A stretch of DNA of 36,759 nucleotides, taken from positions 1 through 36,759 of the IMG/VR virus record IMGVR_UViG_3300009151_000181. One strand, given 5' to 3'. The translations under genes were made by a program, and so were the position numbers. This document shows positions 1-7,582 of the stretch, one piece after another. Positions within the stretch are counted from its first letter, which is position 1. Each line of letters starts with the position of its first letter. The notes below the pieces were generated by a model. That model saw only the letters and a program-made list of their open reading frames with translations, ran no database searches and was not told the origin of the DNA. The stretch is from a virus.

Positions 1-459
1 ACCAGATAGTTTACGAATTCTATCTAGTGTTTCTGAAATATCTTCTCCAAAACGTTTTTGATATACATTAGAATCCATTGAATTTCTACTACCAATAGTT
101 TTCATTCCCTCACCGGCTAGCAATAAATCATACATTAATTTAATAACTTTTACAGGAGAAGTCAATGTGTCAACTCTATCATAGAAATAAGCAATTTTTT
201 CAGGCTTCATTCTACGAGCAGGCTTGCCTTTAATTAATTCTTTAGCACGTGCCTTAAGAGTGGCAAAATCACGAATTTTTTCTAATTCATGTATATCATT
301 TATATCAAAATTATCACCTTCAATATCTTCATCTACTTCTTCTTCCCCGGGCATATCGCCAGCTTTAGCAACAAATTGTTGAGGTGTCATAACTTGAACA
401 CCATTAACTGCTCCGGGTAGCTTTGGCGTCACACCTTCGTATAATTCTTTAAAGTTCAT
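1..459 (-). CDS. Partial protein, probable virion/internal type (first 153 aa)
   Basis: Reads leftwards from the ATG at 459 and leaves the window with no stop, so only the first 153 residues are visible. I do not recognise a domain. The N-terminus MNFKELYEG has L-Y-E at residues 6-8, matching the [L/I]-x-E rule of the T4 prohead protease, as in the upstream gene. Residues about 39-55 are very acidic and are followed by a Lys/Arg-rich helical part. Its start codon overlaps the stop of the upstream gene in an ATGA junction (456-459), which fixes the start and implies translational coupling. A head-internal or structural role is inferred from this N-terminus and the neighbour only. Confidence 0.75.
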   Translation of the reverse strand, partial: MNFKELYEGVTPKLPGAVNGVQVMTPQQFVAKAGDMPGEEEVDEDIEGDNFDINDIHELEKIRDFATLKARAKELIKGKPARRMKPEKIAYFYDRVDTLTSPVKVIKLMYDLLLAGEGMKTIGSRNSMDSNVYQKRFGEDISETLDRIRKLSG

Positions 460-1352
460 TTTTTAAGATTCCTAATTTTCTGTTCTGCCAACATTACCAA
501 TTGTTCTAATTGCTCTACACTTTCACAATGCCATCTACGCAAACTCTTATTGATGTTACTGTTTGGATCATTTGCTGTTTTAGCACCGGTACGATGTTTC
601 TTCATACCTCGCATTCTAGCACAGAATGATTTGCGACGGGCGGCGGCCTTGCTACCTTTTTTAAGTTTGCTTGGCTTAGTTGTAACTGCTGTTTGAATCT
701 TGCTACCAGGATGACTACGGCGATAGCTAGCTACACTCTTTTTACTCATGCCACCCACACGCTTGTGATTGTACTTTGACCAGTTCTCGCCTTCGTTTAA
801 TTCTAAATCACTGTGATTAAACGCAATGTATGTGTCACCATTAACATCACCTGGACGAATTAAGAACACACCTGCATCGTCATCACCTGATTCATCTTGA
901 CCAATTTCCCAACCCATTGCTTCCAATGTTCTTTGTGCTTTAGCCATTTGTTGTTCTGTGCCCAACCACCATTGTGCGGCAAGTTGACGTAATATTTCTT
1001 CCTCATCAGGTTCACGGTCATCATCACTACCAAGTGCAAATTCATCTAAGTAACCTTCATCAATATTTGGATTACCAATTTGCTCTGCTACACTATTTAA
1101 ACGGTCATTACTAGTTGTGACATAACTATACATCCAACCATCTAAACTAGTACCACTGTCTAGTTTTTCTTTGATTTTTACAGCATTTCTAATTATTTCA
1201 CGAATCTCACCCTGAGCCATGCCATTGACTTGTTCATCTTCCATTGCATAGCCTTCATTTTTAGGCTTTTTACCAGCTTTCTTCATGGCAATAGCAATGG
1301 CAGCTTGCTGTGCTGGATTGGCTGCTTCATTGATAAATTCTTTTATTCTCAT
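456..1352 (-). CDS. Putative internal virion protein with prohead-protease-type N-terminus
   Basis: 298 aa. The first nine residues, MRIKEFINE, end in I-N-E before Ala10. This resembles the capsid-targeting peptide of T4 internal proteins (MKTYQEFIAE in my recollection), which gp21 cuts after [L/I]-x-E. Next comes an Ala/Lys stretch (11-30), a mixed acidic middle part, and a basic C-terminal motif at about 239-276 running from RKSFCARMRGMKK to RRWHC, with Cys244 and Cys276. That motif recurs in many phage proteins (DUF6321-like, from memory). The strongly basic tail suggests DNA contact inside the head. It is transcribed leftwards, divergent from uvdE; a late-type box lies at 1408-1415 on this strand. 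Packaging and cleavage are inferred. Confidence 0.75.
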   Translation of the reverse strand: MRIKEFINEAANPAQQAAIAIAMKKAGKKPKNEGYAMEDEQVNGMAQGEIREIIRNAVKIKEKLDSGTSLDGWMYSYVTTSNDRLNSVAEQIGNPNIDEGYLDEFALGSDDDREPDEEEILRQLAAQWWLGTEQQMAKAQRTLEAMGWEIGQDESGDDDAGVFLIRPGDVNGDTYIAFNHSDLELNEGENWSKYNHKRVGGMSKKSVASYRRSHPGSKIQTAVTTKPSKLKKGSKAAARRKSFCARMRGMKKHRTGAKTANDPNSNINKSLRRWHCESVEQLEQLVMLAEQKIRNLKK

Positions 1353-1370
1353 AGTATTATCCGTAAATAG

Positions 1371-1399
1371 TTGACTTTATTGCGTAGGTATGTTACACT
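1371..1399 (+). promoter_or_regulatory. Sigma70-type promoter for uvdE
   Basis: TTGACT at 1371-1376, a 17-bp spacer, and TACACT at 1394-1399. The predicted start near 1406 lies downstream of the in-frame ATG at 1390, so translation should begin at the ATG at 1429. Confidence 0.6.
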
Positions 1400-1407
1400 A
1401 CATGTAT

Positions 1408-1415
1408 TATTTATC
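1408..1415 (-). promoter_or_regulatory. Possible late promoter (GATAAATA) for the leftward genes
   Basis: The minus strand reads GATAAATA, one mismatch from the T4 late box TATAAATA. The expected start near 1402 gives a leader of about 50 nt before the ATG at 1352, with an ACGGA sequence in ribosome-binding range. It shares the intergenic space with the divergent uvdE promoter. Confidence 0.4.
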
Positions 1416-1428
1416 ACTTTGGACTACT

Positions 1429-2460
1429 ATGCACTCTTTTGACATTACTACTAAACGCATTGGCTTTGCTTGTAAATTTGCTGAAATCAACAAGAAGGGA
1501 GAAATTGCGTCTGTCGAGGGTCTGAATACAGGTGGAACTACACTTGCTTGGGCACAGCGTAACAAGCGTGATGTTGTAGAACAAAAAATCATTGATGTAG
1601 CAAAGAGTAATATTCTTGCTACTCACGCACTAGTTAAAAAGGTAGCAACGCTAGAACCCAGTCTACGTATGGTTCGTCTAACTAGTGATATGTTCAGCTT
1701 CTATACACATGATGATTACAAAGAATTCTGGCACAGTATTGATGTTCAATCTAGCTTAGAACGTTGGATGGCACCTATTGGTGAAACTGCACGTGCTAAT
1801 GATGTTCGGTTGTCATTTCATCCGGATCAGTTTGTAGTTTTAGCAAGTGACCGTGAAGAAGTAGTAAATAAGAGTATAGAAGAATTTGAATATCATGTTG
1901 ACATGGCTCGATGGATGAGTTATGGTAAACAGTTTCAGGATATCAAAATCAACGTACACATCAGTGGTCGTAAAGGTCCACAGGGCATTCGTGATGTGTA
2001 TGGTCGACTATCACCCGAAGCCCGCAACACACTAACACTAGAGAATGAAGAATACACACATGGACTATCTGACTGCTTATCGTTATCTGACCTCGTCCCT
2101 ACGGTCATGGACATTCACCATAATTGGATACGTGAGGGAGAATACATTGCCCATAATGATGCGCTTGTACAGCGTGTTATTGACAGTTGGCGTGGCATTC
2201 GCCCTACTTGCCATTACAGTGTTAGCCGCGAAGATGTACTCACAGGCCATTCCACTACACAATTACCCGATCATGGTGCGCTGATTGAATCGGGATACAG
2301 TAAACAGAAACTAAGGGCACATAGTGACTACTATTGGAACGAAGCGGTGAACGATTGGGCATTGACATTCTGTGATAACTTTGATATTATGTGTGAGTCT
2401 AAGGGTAAAAACTTAGCCAGCTTTAAATTACTTGAAAGATATAAATGTTTAACAAAATAA
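1429..2460 (+). CDS. uvdE: UV-damage endonuclease (UvdE/UVDE family)
   Basis: 343 aa from the ATG at 1429. A longer reading from 1390 would start upstream of the -10 box. The sequence fits the UVDE TIM-barrel family: an N-terminal R-I-G-F strand, HPDQF at residues 131-135, H177 in NVHISG, E205 in LTLENEE, D228/H230/H231 in MDIHHNW, and a late HSDYYW. These are the expected metal-binding His/Asp/Glu positions. Family members cut DNA 5' of UV photoproducts and other lesions, starting alternative excision repair. In a phage of sunlit water this would repair phage DNA. It has its own sigma70 promoter and its end overlaps the next start by 16 nt. Length is near the usual 300-350 aa. Confidence 0.93.
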   Translation: MHSFDITTKRIGFACKFAEINKKGEIASVEGLNTGGTTLAWAQRNKRDVVEQKIIDVAKSNILATHALVKKVATLEPSLRMVRLTSDMFSFYTHDDYKEFWHSIDVQSSLERWMAPIGETARANDVRLSFHPDQFVVLASDREEVVNKSIEEFEYHVDMARWMSYGKQFQDIKINVHISGRKGPQGIRDVYGRLSPEARNTLTLENEEYTHGLSDCLSLSDLVPTVMDIHHNWIREGEYIAHNDALVQRVIDSWRGIRPTCHYSVSREDVLTGHSTTQLPDHGALIESGYSKQKLRAHSDYYWNEAVNDWALTFCDNFDIMCESKGKNLASFKLLERYKCLTK

Positions 2461-2873
2461 AGAATCTATTTAAAAAACCTGAACCCCCTGCGGTAGTCAA
2501 GGAAAAGAAACCACGCAAGGTTAAAGAAAAGAAAGTTGAACCACAACTTACTGCTAAAGAAAAAGCAACAGCGGCAGGAGAACCTTATATCAACATCATT
2601 AAATTTGAAGTAGATCCCAAGGATATTAACAGTGGTTCAGTTGAATTAGACTTCAACGACAAGTTTGTATTGAATCTGATTCGTGCAGGTTACAAAATGA
2701 AAGATACTGATACAGACAATGACATCGTAGATCGTTACTGGACTAATTTGTGCAGAGCAACAGTACTAGAGACCTTTGAACAAGAGATAGCTGATCCGGA
2801 CAAACGGGCACCCGGAGATGTACGCAATGTAGTCACACGGGATTTAGGTAACGGACGTACTGAGGTAAGTTAA
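2445..2873 (+). CDS. Conserved phage protein with basic N-terminus
   Basis: 142 aa, starting inside the end of uvdE. Residues 1-40 are rich in Lys, Pro and Glu (probably disordered). Residues 47-142 look like a compact domain with the pattern INIIKFEVDP...VELDFNDKFVLNLIRAGY, then a helix with VLETFEQE. From memory, similar proteins occur in T4-like cyanophages and related marine or freshwater phages as conserved hypotheticals. No catalytic motif is visible. It reads directly into the next gene (TAA then ATG at 2874). Confidence 0.75.
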   Translation: MFNKIKNLFKKPEPPAVVKEKKPRKVKEKKVEPQLTAKEKATAAGEPYINIIKFEVDPKDINSGSVELDFNDKFVLNLIRAGYKMKDTDTDNDIVDRYWTNLCRATVLETFEQEIADPDKRAPGDVRNVVTRDLGNGRTEVS

Positions 2874-3458
2874 ATGCTAAAAAATATTGATTTATTCAAA
2901 CCAGATTTTGTAATTGATTGTTCAAAATTAAAAAATTGTAGAGATATCTATTCAAGTATGCGTAACAATGGAATTGTTAAAGCATACGTATATGGTATGT
3001 GTTTCAAGCCAGGACCATTGACATATGATTTCTCTAAGGTAGGGATGAGTTGCCCTGAGTTGGGTGAAAAGAGAGAACATCAAGTTGGTGAGCGTATCAC
3101 AAGACAGTTAAGTTGGGTTCCTGGTTGGGAAGAGGACCATGTTCGCAGTTCTCATGGTGCTGATTTCTGGGGAGGAATTGAACATTACTTAATTCCACAA
3201 GGCTTGTTACCCAAATCATTTAATAAGAATGATGTTACTATTGCAGTTTGGGATGTATCTAAACGAATGATTTTTTCAGATGTGCATGAAAGTGACGAAC
3301 TGAAGGCGACTGGTTGGGCTGAAGGTGAATTGGCAAGACAGTATAAAGATACATTTGGTAGATTACCTTATCTTAATGTACAAGACCCTACTAACACTAA
3401 GCACTATAAGAAGGGTTATATACCTAAAGCGGTGCATGAGTTGTTTGAAATGTTGTAA
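2874..3458 (+). CDS. GIY-YIG-like (T5orf172/Mug113-type) putative nuclease
   Basis: 194 aa. Residues 33-75 contain GIVKAYVYGM, then SKVGMS, then KREHQVGERI. This fits the GIY-YIG layout seen in T5orf172/Mug113-like proteins, where a Y-V-Y-x-M strand is followed by K-x-G-M-S and a downstream Arg helix. The rest (SHGADFWGGIEHYL, TGWAEGELARQY) is not recognised. Such proteins are often free-standing homing-type or DNA-processing nucleases, and the next gene is an HNH nuclease. The assignment rests on motif shape alone. Its stop codon sits inside a 9-bp hairpin (3448-3471) that may end transcription. Confidence 0.6.
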   Translation: MLKNIDLFKPDFVIDCSKLKNCRDIYSSMRNNGIVKAYVYGMCFKPGPLTYDFSKVGMSCPELGEKREHQVGERITRQLSWVPGWEEDHVRSSHGADFWGGIEHYLIPQGLLPKSFNKNDVTIAVWDVSKRMIFSDVHESDELKATGWAEGELARQYKDTFGRLPYLNVQDPTNTKHYKKGYIPKAVHELFEML

Positions 3459-3471
3459 AAATACAACATTT
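3448..3471 (+). terminator. Hairpin, possible terminator
   Basis: Perfect 9-bp inverted repeat AAATGTTGT / ACAACATTT with a 6-nt A-rich loop, spanning the stop codon of the upstream gene. The T run after the stem is only three long, so termination efficiency is uncertain. A new sigma70 promoter starts 8 bp further on. Confidence 0.45.
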
Positions 3472-3478
3472 GCTACGG

Positions 3479-3507
3479 TTGACAAATAATCATTTTGAGT
3501 GTATAAT
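3479..3507 (+). promoter_or_regulatory. Sigma70-type promoter for the HNH gene
   Basis: TTGACA (3479-3484), 17-bp spacer, TATAAT (3502-3507). Both hexamers match consensus exactly. The GTGTATAATA context around the -10 box is shared with the early promoters near 15 kb. The predicted start near 3514 gives a leader of about 21 nt. Confidence 0.8.
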
Positions 3508-3534
3508 ATGGTTATATTAACTTAGAAAGCGTAT

Positions 3535-4128
3535 ATGACAAGACAAGTTAGCGAGAAAAACAAAGACAAAATTGTTGTACCTTTAAACAAACGCCCAATT
3601 TGTAAGACTTCTGGTTGCAATAATAAAACGCAACATCTTGGTACATATAAAGCCAATGGATATCCCAATTTTCGTGCATATTGCGTAACATGCCACGCAG
3701 ATCGGCGTCTAGCTTTTCAAGCAAATGCATCGTTGGTTGACCGCCGATCTCTTCCTAGTTGCGAAGTTCCTAATTGCCGTAAGCGGGTAGAAGTATTTGG
3801 TAGTGACCATTATGGTAATATAAAATATACTGTATTTTGCAAAGACCATGCATGTACTATTAATGGATATTCATTGTGGCGCAAAACATACTGTGAGAAC
3901 ATTGACGGCCGTTTAGGATTTACTTGCACAACTAATATTGTGTGGGAGGGAATGTTAGATGTAGATCACATCAATGGCAATCCAGAAGATAACAGACCAG
4001 AGAATTATCAAACATTATGTAAATGTTGTCATGCATACAAAGGTAACAAGAATGGTGATTATAAAACACCCGGTCGCAAAAAACTCAAAGAAGCAAAAAA
4101 GAACGGAATGTTCACAGCATTGGTTTAA
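3535..4128 (+). CDS. Free-standing HNH endonuclease with zinc-binding Cys pairs
   Basis: 197 aa. The C-terminal HNH module is clear: D144-H145 in LDVDHINGNP, N157 in RPENYQTLC, and H166 following C162/C164/C165. Upstream Cys pairs (C23/C28, C50/C53, C76/C81, C102/C107) suggest one or two additional zinc-binding knuckles. Enzymes of this type cleave DNA with a beta-beta-alpha metal site and are typical mobile homing nucleases of T4-like phages. It has its own consensus promoter and follows a hairpin, so it sits as an autonomous cassette between neighbours, consistent with a mobile insertion. Whether it still invades alleles cannot be seen. Confidence 0.88.
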   Translation: MTRQVSEKNKDKIVVPLNKRPICKTSGCNNKTQHLGTYKANGYPNFRAYCVTCHADRRLAFQANASLVDRRSLPSCEVPNCRKRVEVFGSDHYGNIKYTVFCKDHACTINGYSLWRKTYCENIDGRLGFTCTTNIVWEGMLDVDHINGNPEDNRPENYQTLCKCCHAYKGNKNGDYKTPGRKKLKEAKKNGMFTALV

Positions 4129-4131
4129 TCT

Positions 4132-4926
4132 ATGGCTAAAATGATACCATTTACTCTATTCAAAGAATCATGCAACGACCGAGGATATACCGAACGTATA
4201 TTTGAGGATCGTGGTGTGTATGTGTTATACTCTAATAATGGTATAAAATGTGAAATTAAAAAGAATCATTACACCATCGGTTGGTTAGCTAGACCAGAAG
4301 ATGTTAAAGTAATGCGCCAAAAATTTATTGAAGCTGGATTCTCTGAAAAATTTGGAAAACGTTCTGAAAAGCGCAAGGATGAGAAGGACTTTATCAATGT
4401 AAATTTTGATGGCGAGATACTTGAAAACTTTTGGGTACTTGTCGGAATCATCGAATCAATTGAAACTATTGTTAGAAAAGTTCGCGGTCAAGCAATCAAA
4501 CCGATACCACGTGAAGTATCCGAACGTAATATATTTGAAAAGATTGCTAAACGTTTTAAGTATTTTATTGATAGTGAAGATGGTTTTGGTTTAGAGAATA
4601 CTAGATCATTACTTGAGGGTGATAGTATTGACCACTTGATTACTATAGGTGAATCAGTTAATCGTACCAAAGAAAATACATACAGAGAACATATTGTCCC
4701 TTGTATTATGATTTATAATCAAGCAGTGACAATGACAATGGAAAAAGCTTCAATAACTGAAGTAGCACAAATGATTAAGACCAATCTTGCAATTGTTTTA
4801 ATTACCAATGAAGAAGCTAACTTATTAGACAATGAAATGGATATGCAAACTACAATGCCCGAAGGATGGAATTTTGGTGATAGCATTTTTGCTAGACTAA
4901 CTTCTGCCCAAATTCAATTGAAATAA
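4132..4926 (+). CDS. Unrecognised protein downstream of the HNH gene
   Basis: 264 aa, starting 3 nt after the HNH stop, so probably cotranscribed from the promoter at 3479. The N-terminal third (about 1-80) looks like a small alpha/beta domain ending in a basic segment (FGKRSEKRKDEKD). The rest is mostly helical, with no signal peptide, membrane segment or catalytic motif that I can identify. It could have travelled with the nuclease or be a phage protein whose promoter the cassette replaced. No function is proposed. Confidence 0.65.
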   Translation: MAKMIPFTLFKESCNDRGYTERIFEDRGVYVLYSNNGIKCEIKKNHYTIGWLARPEDVKVMRQKFIEAGFSEKFGKRSEKRKDEKDFINVNFDGEILENFWVLVGIIESIETIVRKVRGQAIKPIPREVSERNIFEKIAKRFKYFIDSEDGFGLENTRSLLEGDSIDHLITIGESVNRTKENTYREHIVPCIMIYNQAVTMTMEKASITEVAQMIKTNLAIVLITNEEANLLDNEMDMQTTMPEGWNFGDSIFARLTSAQIQLK

Positions 4927-4946
4927 TCTAAATAGTAGTATATAAT
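4918..4946 (+). promoter_or_regulatory. Sigma70-type promoter, predicted leaderless start
   Basis: TTGAAA (4918-4923), 17-bp spacer, TATAAT (4941-4946). Counting 7 nt from the end of the -10 box puts the transcript start at 4953, exactly the A of the exonuclease ATG. No Shine-Dalgarno sequence lies between. Confidence 0.65.
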
Positions 4947-4952
4947 AAACAC

Positions 4953-5954
4953 ATGACAACATACGCACTTATCGATACTGCAAATACTTTCTTCCGTGCT
5001 AGACACGTGGCATCACGTTCTAGTACATTGGAAGAAAAGATAGGCATGGCCCTTCACTTAACACTTGCGTCAGTCAATCAAGCTGTTCGCAAATACGGAA
5101 TCGATCATGTCGTATTCTGTCTCGAAGGCCGCTCGTTCAGAAAGGATCTCTATGCTCCATATAAAAAGAATCGTGTAGTAGATGCTATGTCTATTACTGA
5201 GGAAGAAGCCGAAGAGTCAAAAATGTTTTGGGAAACGTATGAAAAATTTACAACTTTCATTAAAGAGCGGACTAACGTGAGTGTCCTTCGTCACGAACGT
5301 GCTGAAGCAGATGACCTCATCGCCCGCTTCATCGCATTGCATCCAGCAGATCGCCACGTAATTTTATCAACGGATGGCGACTACGCACAGTTAATTTCTG
5401 AAACCGTTTCGCAGTACAACGGCGTGACTAATGAGCTAATCACATTAAAGGGCTACTTGAAAGAAAATGGTAAGCCTGTCATTGATAAGAAAACTAAAGA
5501 GCCTAAACTACTAGAAGATCCCGAGTACGGATTATTCAAAAAAATTATCAGAGGTGATTCAGGGGACAACGTGTTCAGTGCTTTTCCGGGCTGTCGTGAG
5601 AAAGGTACTAAGAATAAAGTTGGCATTCGTGAAGCATTTGAAGATAGAAACAAACAGGGCTTCAATTACAACAATTTTATGTTGCAACGTTACACAGACC
5701 ATGAGGGTGTTGAAGTACGAGTTAAAGATGCGTTTGAGAGAAATCGTACACTCATCGACTTGACTGCACAACCCCAAGAAATAAAAGATGCTGTGGATCA
5801 ACGGATTCGTGAAAGTGTCCGTATTGAAACTATTCCTCAAGTGGGCCTACATTTTCTAAAATTTTGTGGCAAGTATGAATTGACAAAAATTTCAGAACAA
5901 GCAGAAATTTATAGCAAATGGTTAAATACGCCTTATAAAGGAAATTTATTATGA
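4953..5954 (+). CDS. 5'-3' exonuclease / RNase H, flap-endonuclease family (T4 Rnh-like)
   Basis: 333 aa. Acidic metal ligands lie in the expected order: D8 (ALIDTANT), E118 with D120/D121 (AEADDLIA), D141/D143 (STDGDYAQL), and D202/D205 in the RGDSGDN turn that precedes the helix-hairpin-helix region. This is the FEN/T4 RNase H family, which removes RNA primers and 5' flaps from lagging-strand fragments. The ligase at 18885 would seal the resulting nicks. Length is close to T4 RNase H (305 aa). The predicted mRNA is leaderless. Its end overlaps the next start (ATGA at 5951). Confidence 0.9.
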   Translation: MTTYALIDTANTFFRARHVASRSSTLEEKIGMALHLTLASVNQAVRKYGIDHVVFCLEGRSFRKDLYAPYKKNRVVDAMSITEEEAEESKMFWETYEKFTTFIKERTNVSVLRHERAEADDLIARFIALHPADRHVILSTDGDYAQLISETVSQYNGVTNELITLKGYLKENGKPVIDKKTKEPKLLEDPEYGLFKKIIRGDSGDNVFSAFPGCREKGTKNKVGIREAFEDRNKQGFNYNNFMLQRYTDHEGVEVRVKDAFERNRTLIDLTAQPQEIKDAVDQRIRESVRIETIPQVGLHFLKFCGKYELTKISEQAEIYSKWLNTPYKGNLL

Positions 5955-6412
5955 AAACAAGTTGGACAGTTGATTTACAAGAAGACCCCTCTACCGGGGA
6001 CACTATATTAGAATTCCCACCAGATATGTTAGAACAAACAGGTTGGGGTGAGGGTGATTCATTAATTTGGAAAGATAATGGAGATGGAAGTTTTATGTTA
6101 ACTAAAAAAGAAACACAATGGGTTCTTGTAGAATGTGTCAGTACATTCCGTCAACGGTATATGGTTGAAGTGCCCGTGGGTACTGATGACTACGGCAAAG
6201 ACAAATCATTTTGGGCATTGGATACAGTAACAATGGAAGAAGCCAAAGAATTCAGTCAGGAGCACATTGGTGAACAGATTATCAGTCACCGTGTTGTTAC
6301 ATATGATGAGGCAATAGCCCTATCTGACAAAGACAATGCTTATGCTGTGTCTTGGGATAATGATATCAAAGTTAAAAACTTCTTTACAACATTGGCTGAT
6401 CAAGAAAAATGA
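5951..6412 (+). CDS. AbrB-like N-terminus fused to a small conserved phage domain
   Basis: 153 aa. Residues 1-55 (SWTVDLQEDPSTGD, PPDMLEQTGWGEGD, DGSFMLTKK) have the swapped-hairpin AbrB/SpoVT pattern found in antitoxin-type DNA-binding proteins and in many cyanophage proteins. Residues 56-153 start WVLVECVSTFRQRYMVEVP and include KEFSQEHIGE; from memory this module occurs alone in other T4-like phages. The protein therefore looks like a natural two-domain fusion. DNA binding is inferred. It is linked to both neighbours by ATGA overlaps. Confidence 0.75.
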   Translation: MKTSWTVDLQEDPSTGDTILEFPPDMLEQTGWGEGDSLIWKDNGDGSFMLTKKETQWVLVECVSTFRQRYMVEVPVGTDDYGKDKSFWALDTVTMEEAKEFSQEHIGEQIISHRVVTYDEAIALSDKDNAYAVSWDNDIKVKNFFTTLADQEK

Positions 6413-6636
6413 CCTTTACTACGCCAGACAAAACTATTAAAACAATACGTCAGGACGACCCTGACTTTCATATTCATAATGGATTTGTCATGGCGCCACG
6501 TGCTGGATTTGAAATTAGCAATGATTGTCCAAGACAATATAAACTTATGATTATGGAAGCTACTAAGAATGGTTGGCTACAACCAGTTGCATATGTGAAA
6601 GAATCAGAATATGTTTGGGAAAAACTAGGAGATTAA
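6409..6636 (+). CDS. Small conserved phage protein (75 aa)
   Basis: Starts in an ATGA overlap with the previous gene. The pattern HNGFVMAPRAGFEIS, then CPRQYKLMIMEATKNGWLQPVAYV, recurs from memory in T4-like phages of aquatic bacteria. It is a single small domain with no membrane segment or catalytic motif. Function unknown. Confidence 0.75.
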   Translation: MTFTTPDKTIKTIRQDDPDFHIHNGFVMAPRAGFEISNDCPRQYKLMIMEATKNGWLQPVAYVKESEYVWEKLGD

Positions 6637-6637
6637 T

Positions 6638-6868
6638 ATGAACGACAAAGACATGAACAACATCTATTACATTCTAAACCGAACCCCTGAGCAATTAGAA
6701 ACTTGGTGGAATAGTATGGATCAAGAGGATCAAGAATATGCTATGTGGATTATTAAAGCATATAGACAAGAACTTAACAGGATGCAAGTTATGTATGATG
6801 ATTTAGTATCAGAAGGAAGTGATACATCATTGGCTAAAGACTATTTAAAAAAGTTTCAATTACAATGA
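6638..6868 (+). CDS. Small conserved phage protein (76 aa)
   Basis: Acidic helical protein with Trp-rich turns (LETWWNSMDQEDQEYAMWII). An AGGAG sequence lies 9 nt before the ATG. It ends in an ATGA overlap with the next gene. No recognised function. Confidence 0.75.
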   Translation: MNDKDMNNIYYILNRTPEQLETWWNSMDQEDQEYAMWIIKAYRQELNRMQVMYDDLVSEGSDTSLAKDYLKKFQLQ

Positions 6869-7329
6869 AAAAGATTTACTATGAAAAAGTTGGTCGTAAA
6901 TACGTTCCTGTAGCAGAATATGACAATGATTTTTTAGACAGTTTTACCAAAGGTACTCATCTTGTCATGAGTTATCCCGGTGGGACTAGTCGCAGGTTTA
7001 ATATTGATCCAGCACATGCTCCAATGATTGCAGCCGGGCGCGTAGCTGAAGATGCCATCTGTCGTGCTATCAGTAAAGCAAGTGAACTACGCCCTCAGCA
7101 GACTCCTATTACACTAGGACAAAAGAAAGCATGGGAAAAGTTAGCTAAAGAATTTGGATCTGAGCTTGCTACACTATCTGGTTTATGCATCCGTGATTGT
7201 GCTGAAGCAGGCGTAAAGGCTATGATGCTAGAAGCCGACAAATTAATGTCAAACCCATCAGTAAAGAAAGCATATGAGCACTTCCAATTGGTTTGTGAAT
7301 TAACCAAGGAACACAATGAATCTAGCTGA
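6865..7329 (+). CDS. Conserved phage protein (154 aa)
   Basis: Begins MKKIYYEKVGRKYVPVAEYD, then a central segment PGGTSRRFNIDPAHAPMIAA and a long helical tail. Similar proteins are, from memory, common hypotheticals in uncultured T4-like phages. There is no signal peptide and no obvious active site. It overlaps both neighbours (4 nt upstream, 14 nt downstream), consistent with a single operon of coupled genes. Confidence 0.75.
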   Translation: MKKIYYEKVGRKYVPVAEYDNDFLDSFTKGTHLVMSYPGGTSRRFNIDPAHAPMIAAGRVAEDAICRAISKASELRPQQTPITLGQKKAWEKLAKEFGSELATLSGLCIRDCAEAGVKAMMLEADKLMSNPSVKKAYEHFQLVCELTKEHNESS

Positions 7330-7582
7330 TTACTTTGAAAAAAATCGTTACAAACCTGTCTATGAGTTTATGGCACGTGTAACCGGTATGCATGGAAAGA
7401 TTCGTTGGATAGGAAGTGTCGGCAACGATACTGTTATCAGCGACCAAGTAGGACCTATGTTACACATACACCTTGACTTACCATTAAAGATTGATAGTAA
7501 ATATACATATCATCTCTTTGTGAAACACAAAGGTGTAAAAAGATTGACAAATTTTAATGACGAAAAAGTTTCCAAACGATAA
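7316..7582 (+). CDS. Unrecognised 88-aa protein
   Basis: Starts inside the previous gene and its end overlaps the radical SAM gene by 26 nt. Predicted beta-rich middle (GKIRWIGSVGNDTVISDQVGP) with a Lys-rich C-terminus. The tight overlap suggests cotranslation with the radical SAM protein, but nothing marks it as a substrate: there is no leader/core layout and no Cys/Gly-rich tail. Confidence 0.6.
   Translation: MNLADYFEKNRYKPVYEFMARVTGMHGKIRWIGSVGNDTVISDQVGPMLHIHLDLPLKIDSKYTYHLFVKHKGVKRLTNFNDEKVSKR

Noticed and set aside
1390-1428. Longer uvdE start at 1390
   Set aside because: That ATG lies upstream of the -10 box of the only good promoter, and the extra 13 residues are not part of the family pattern.
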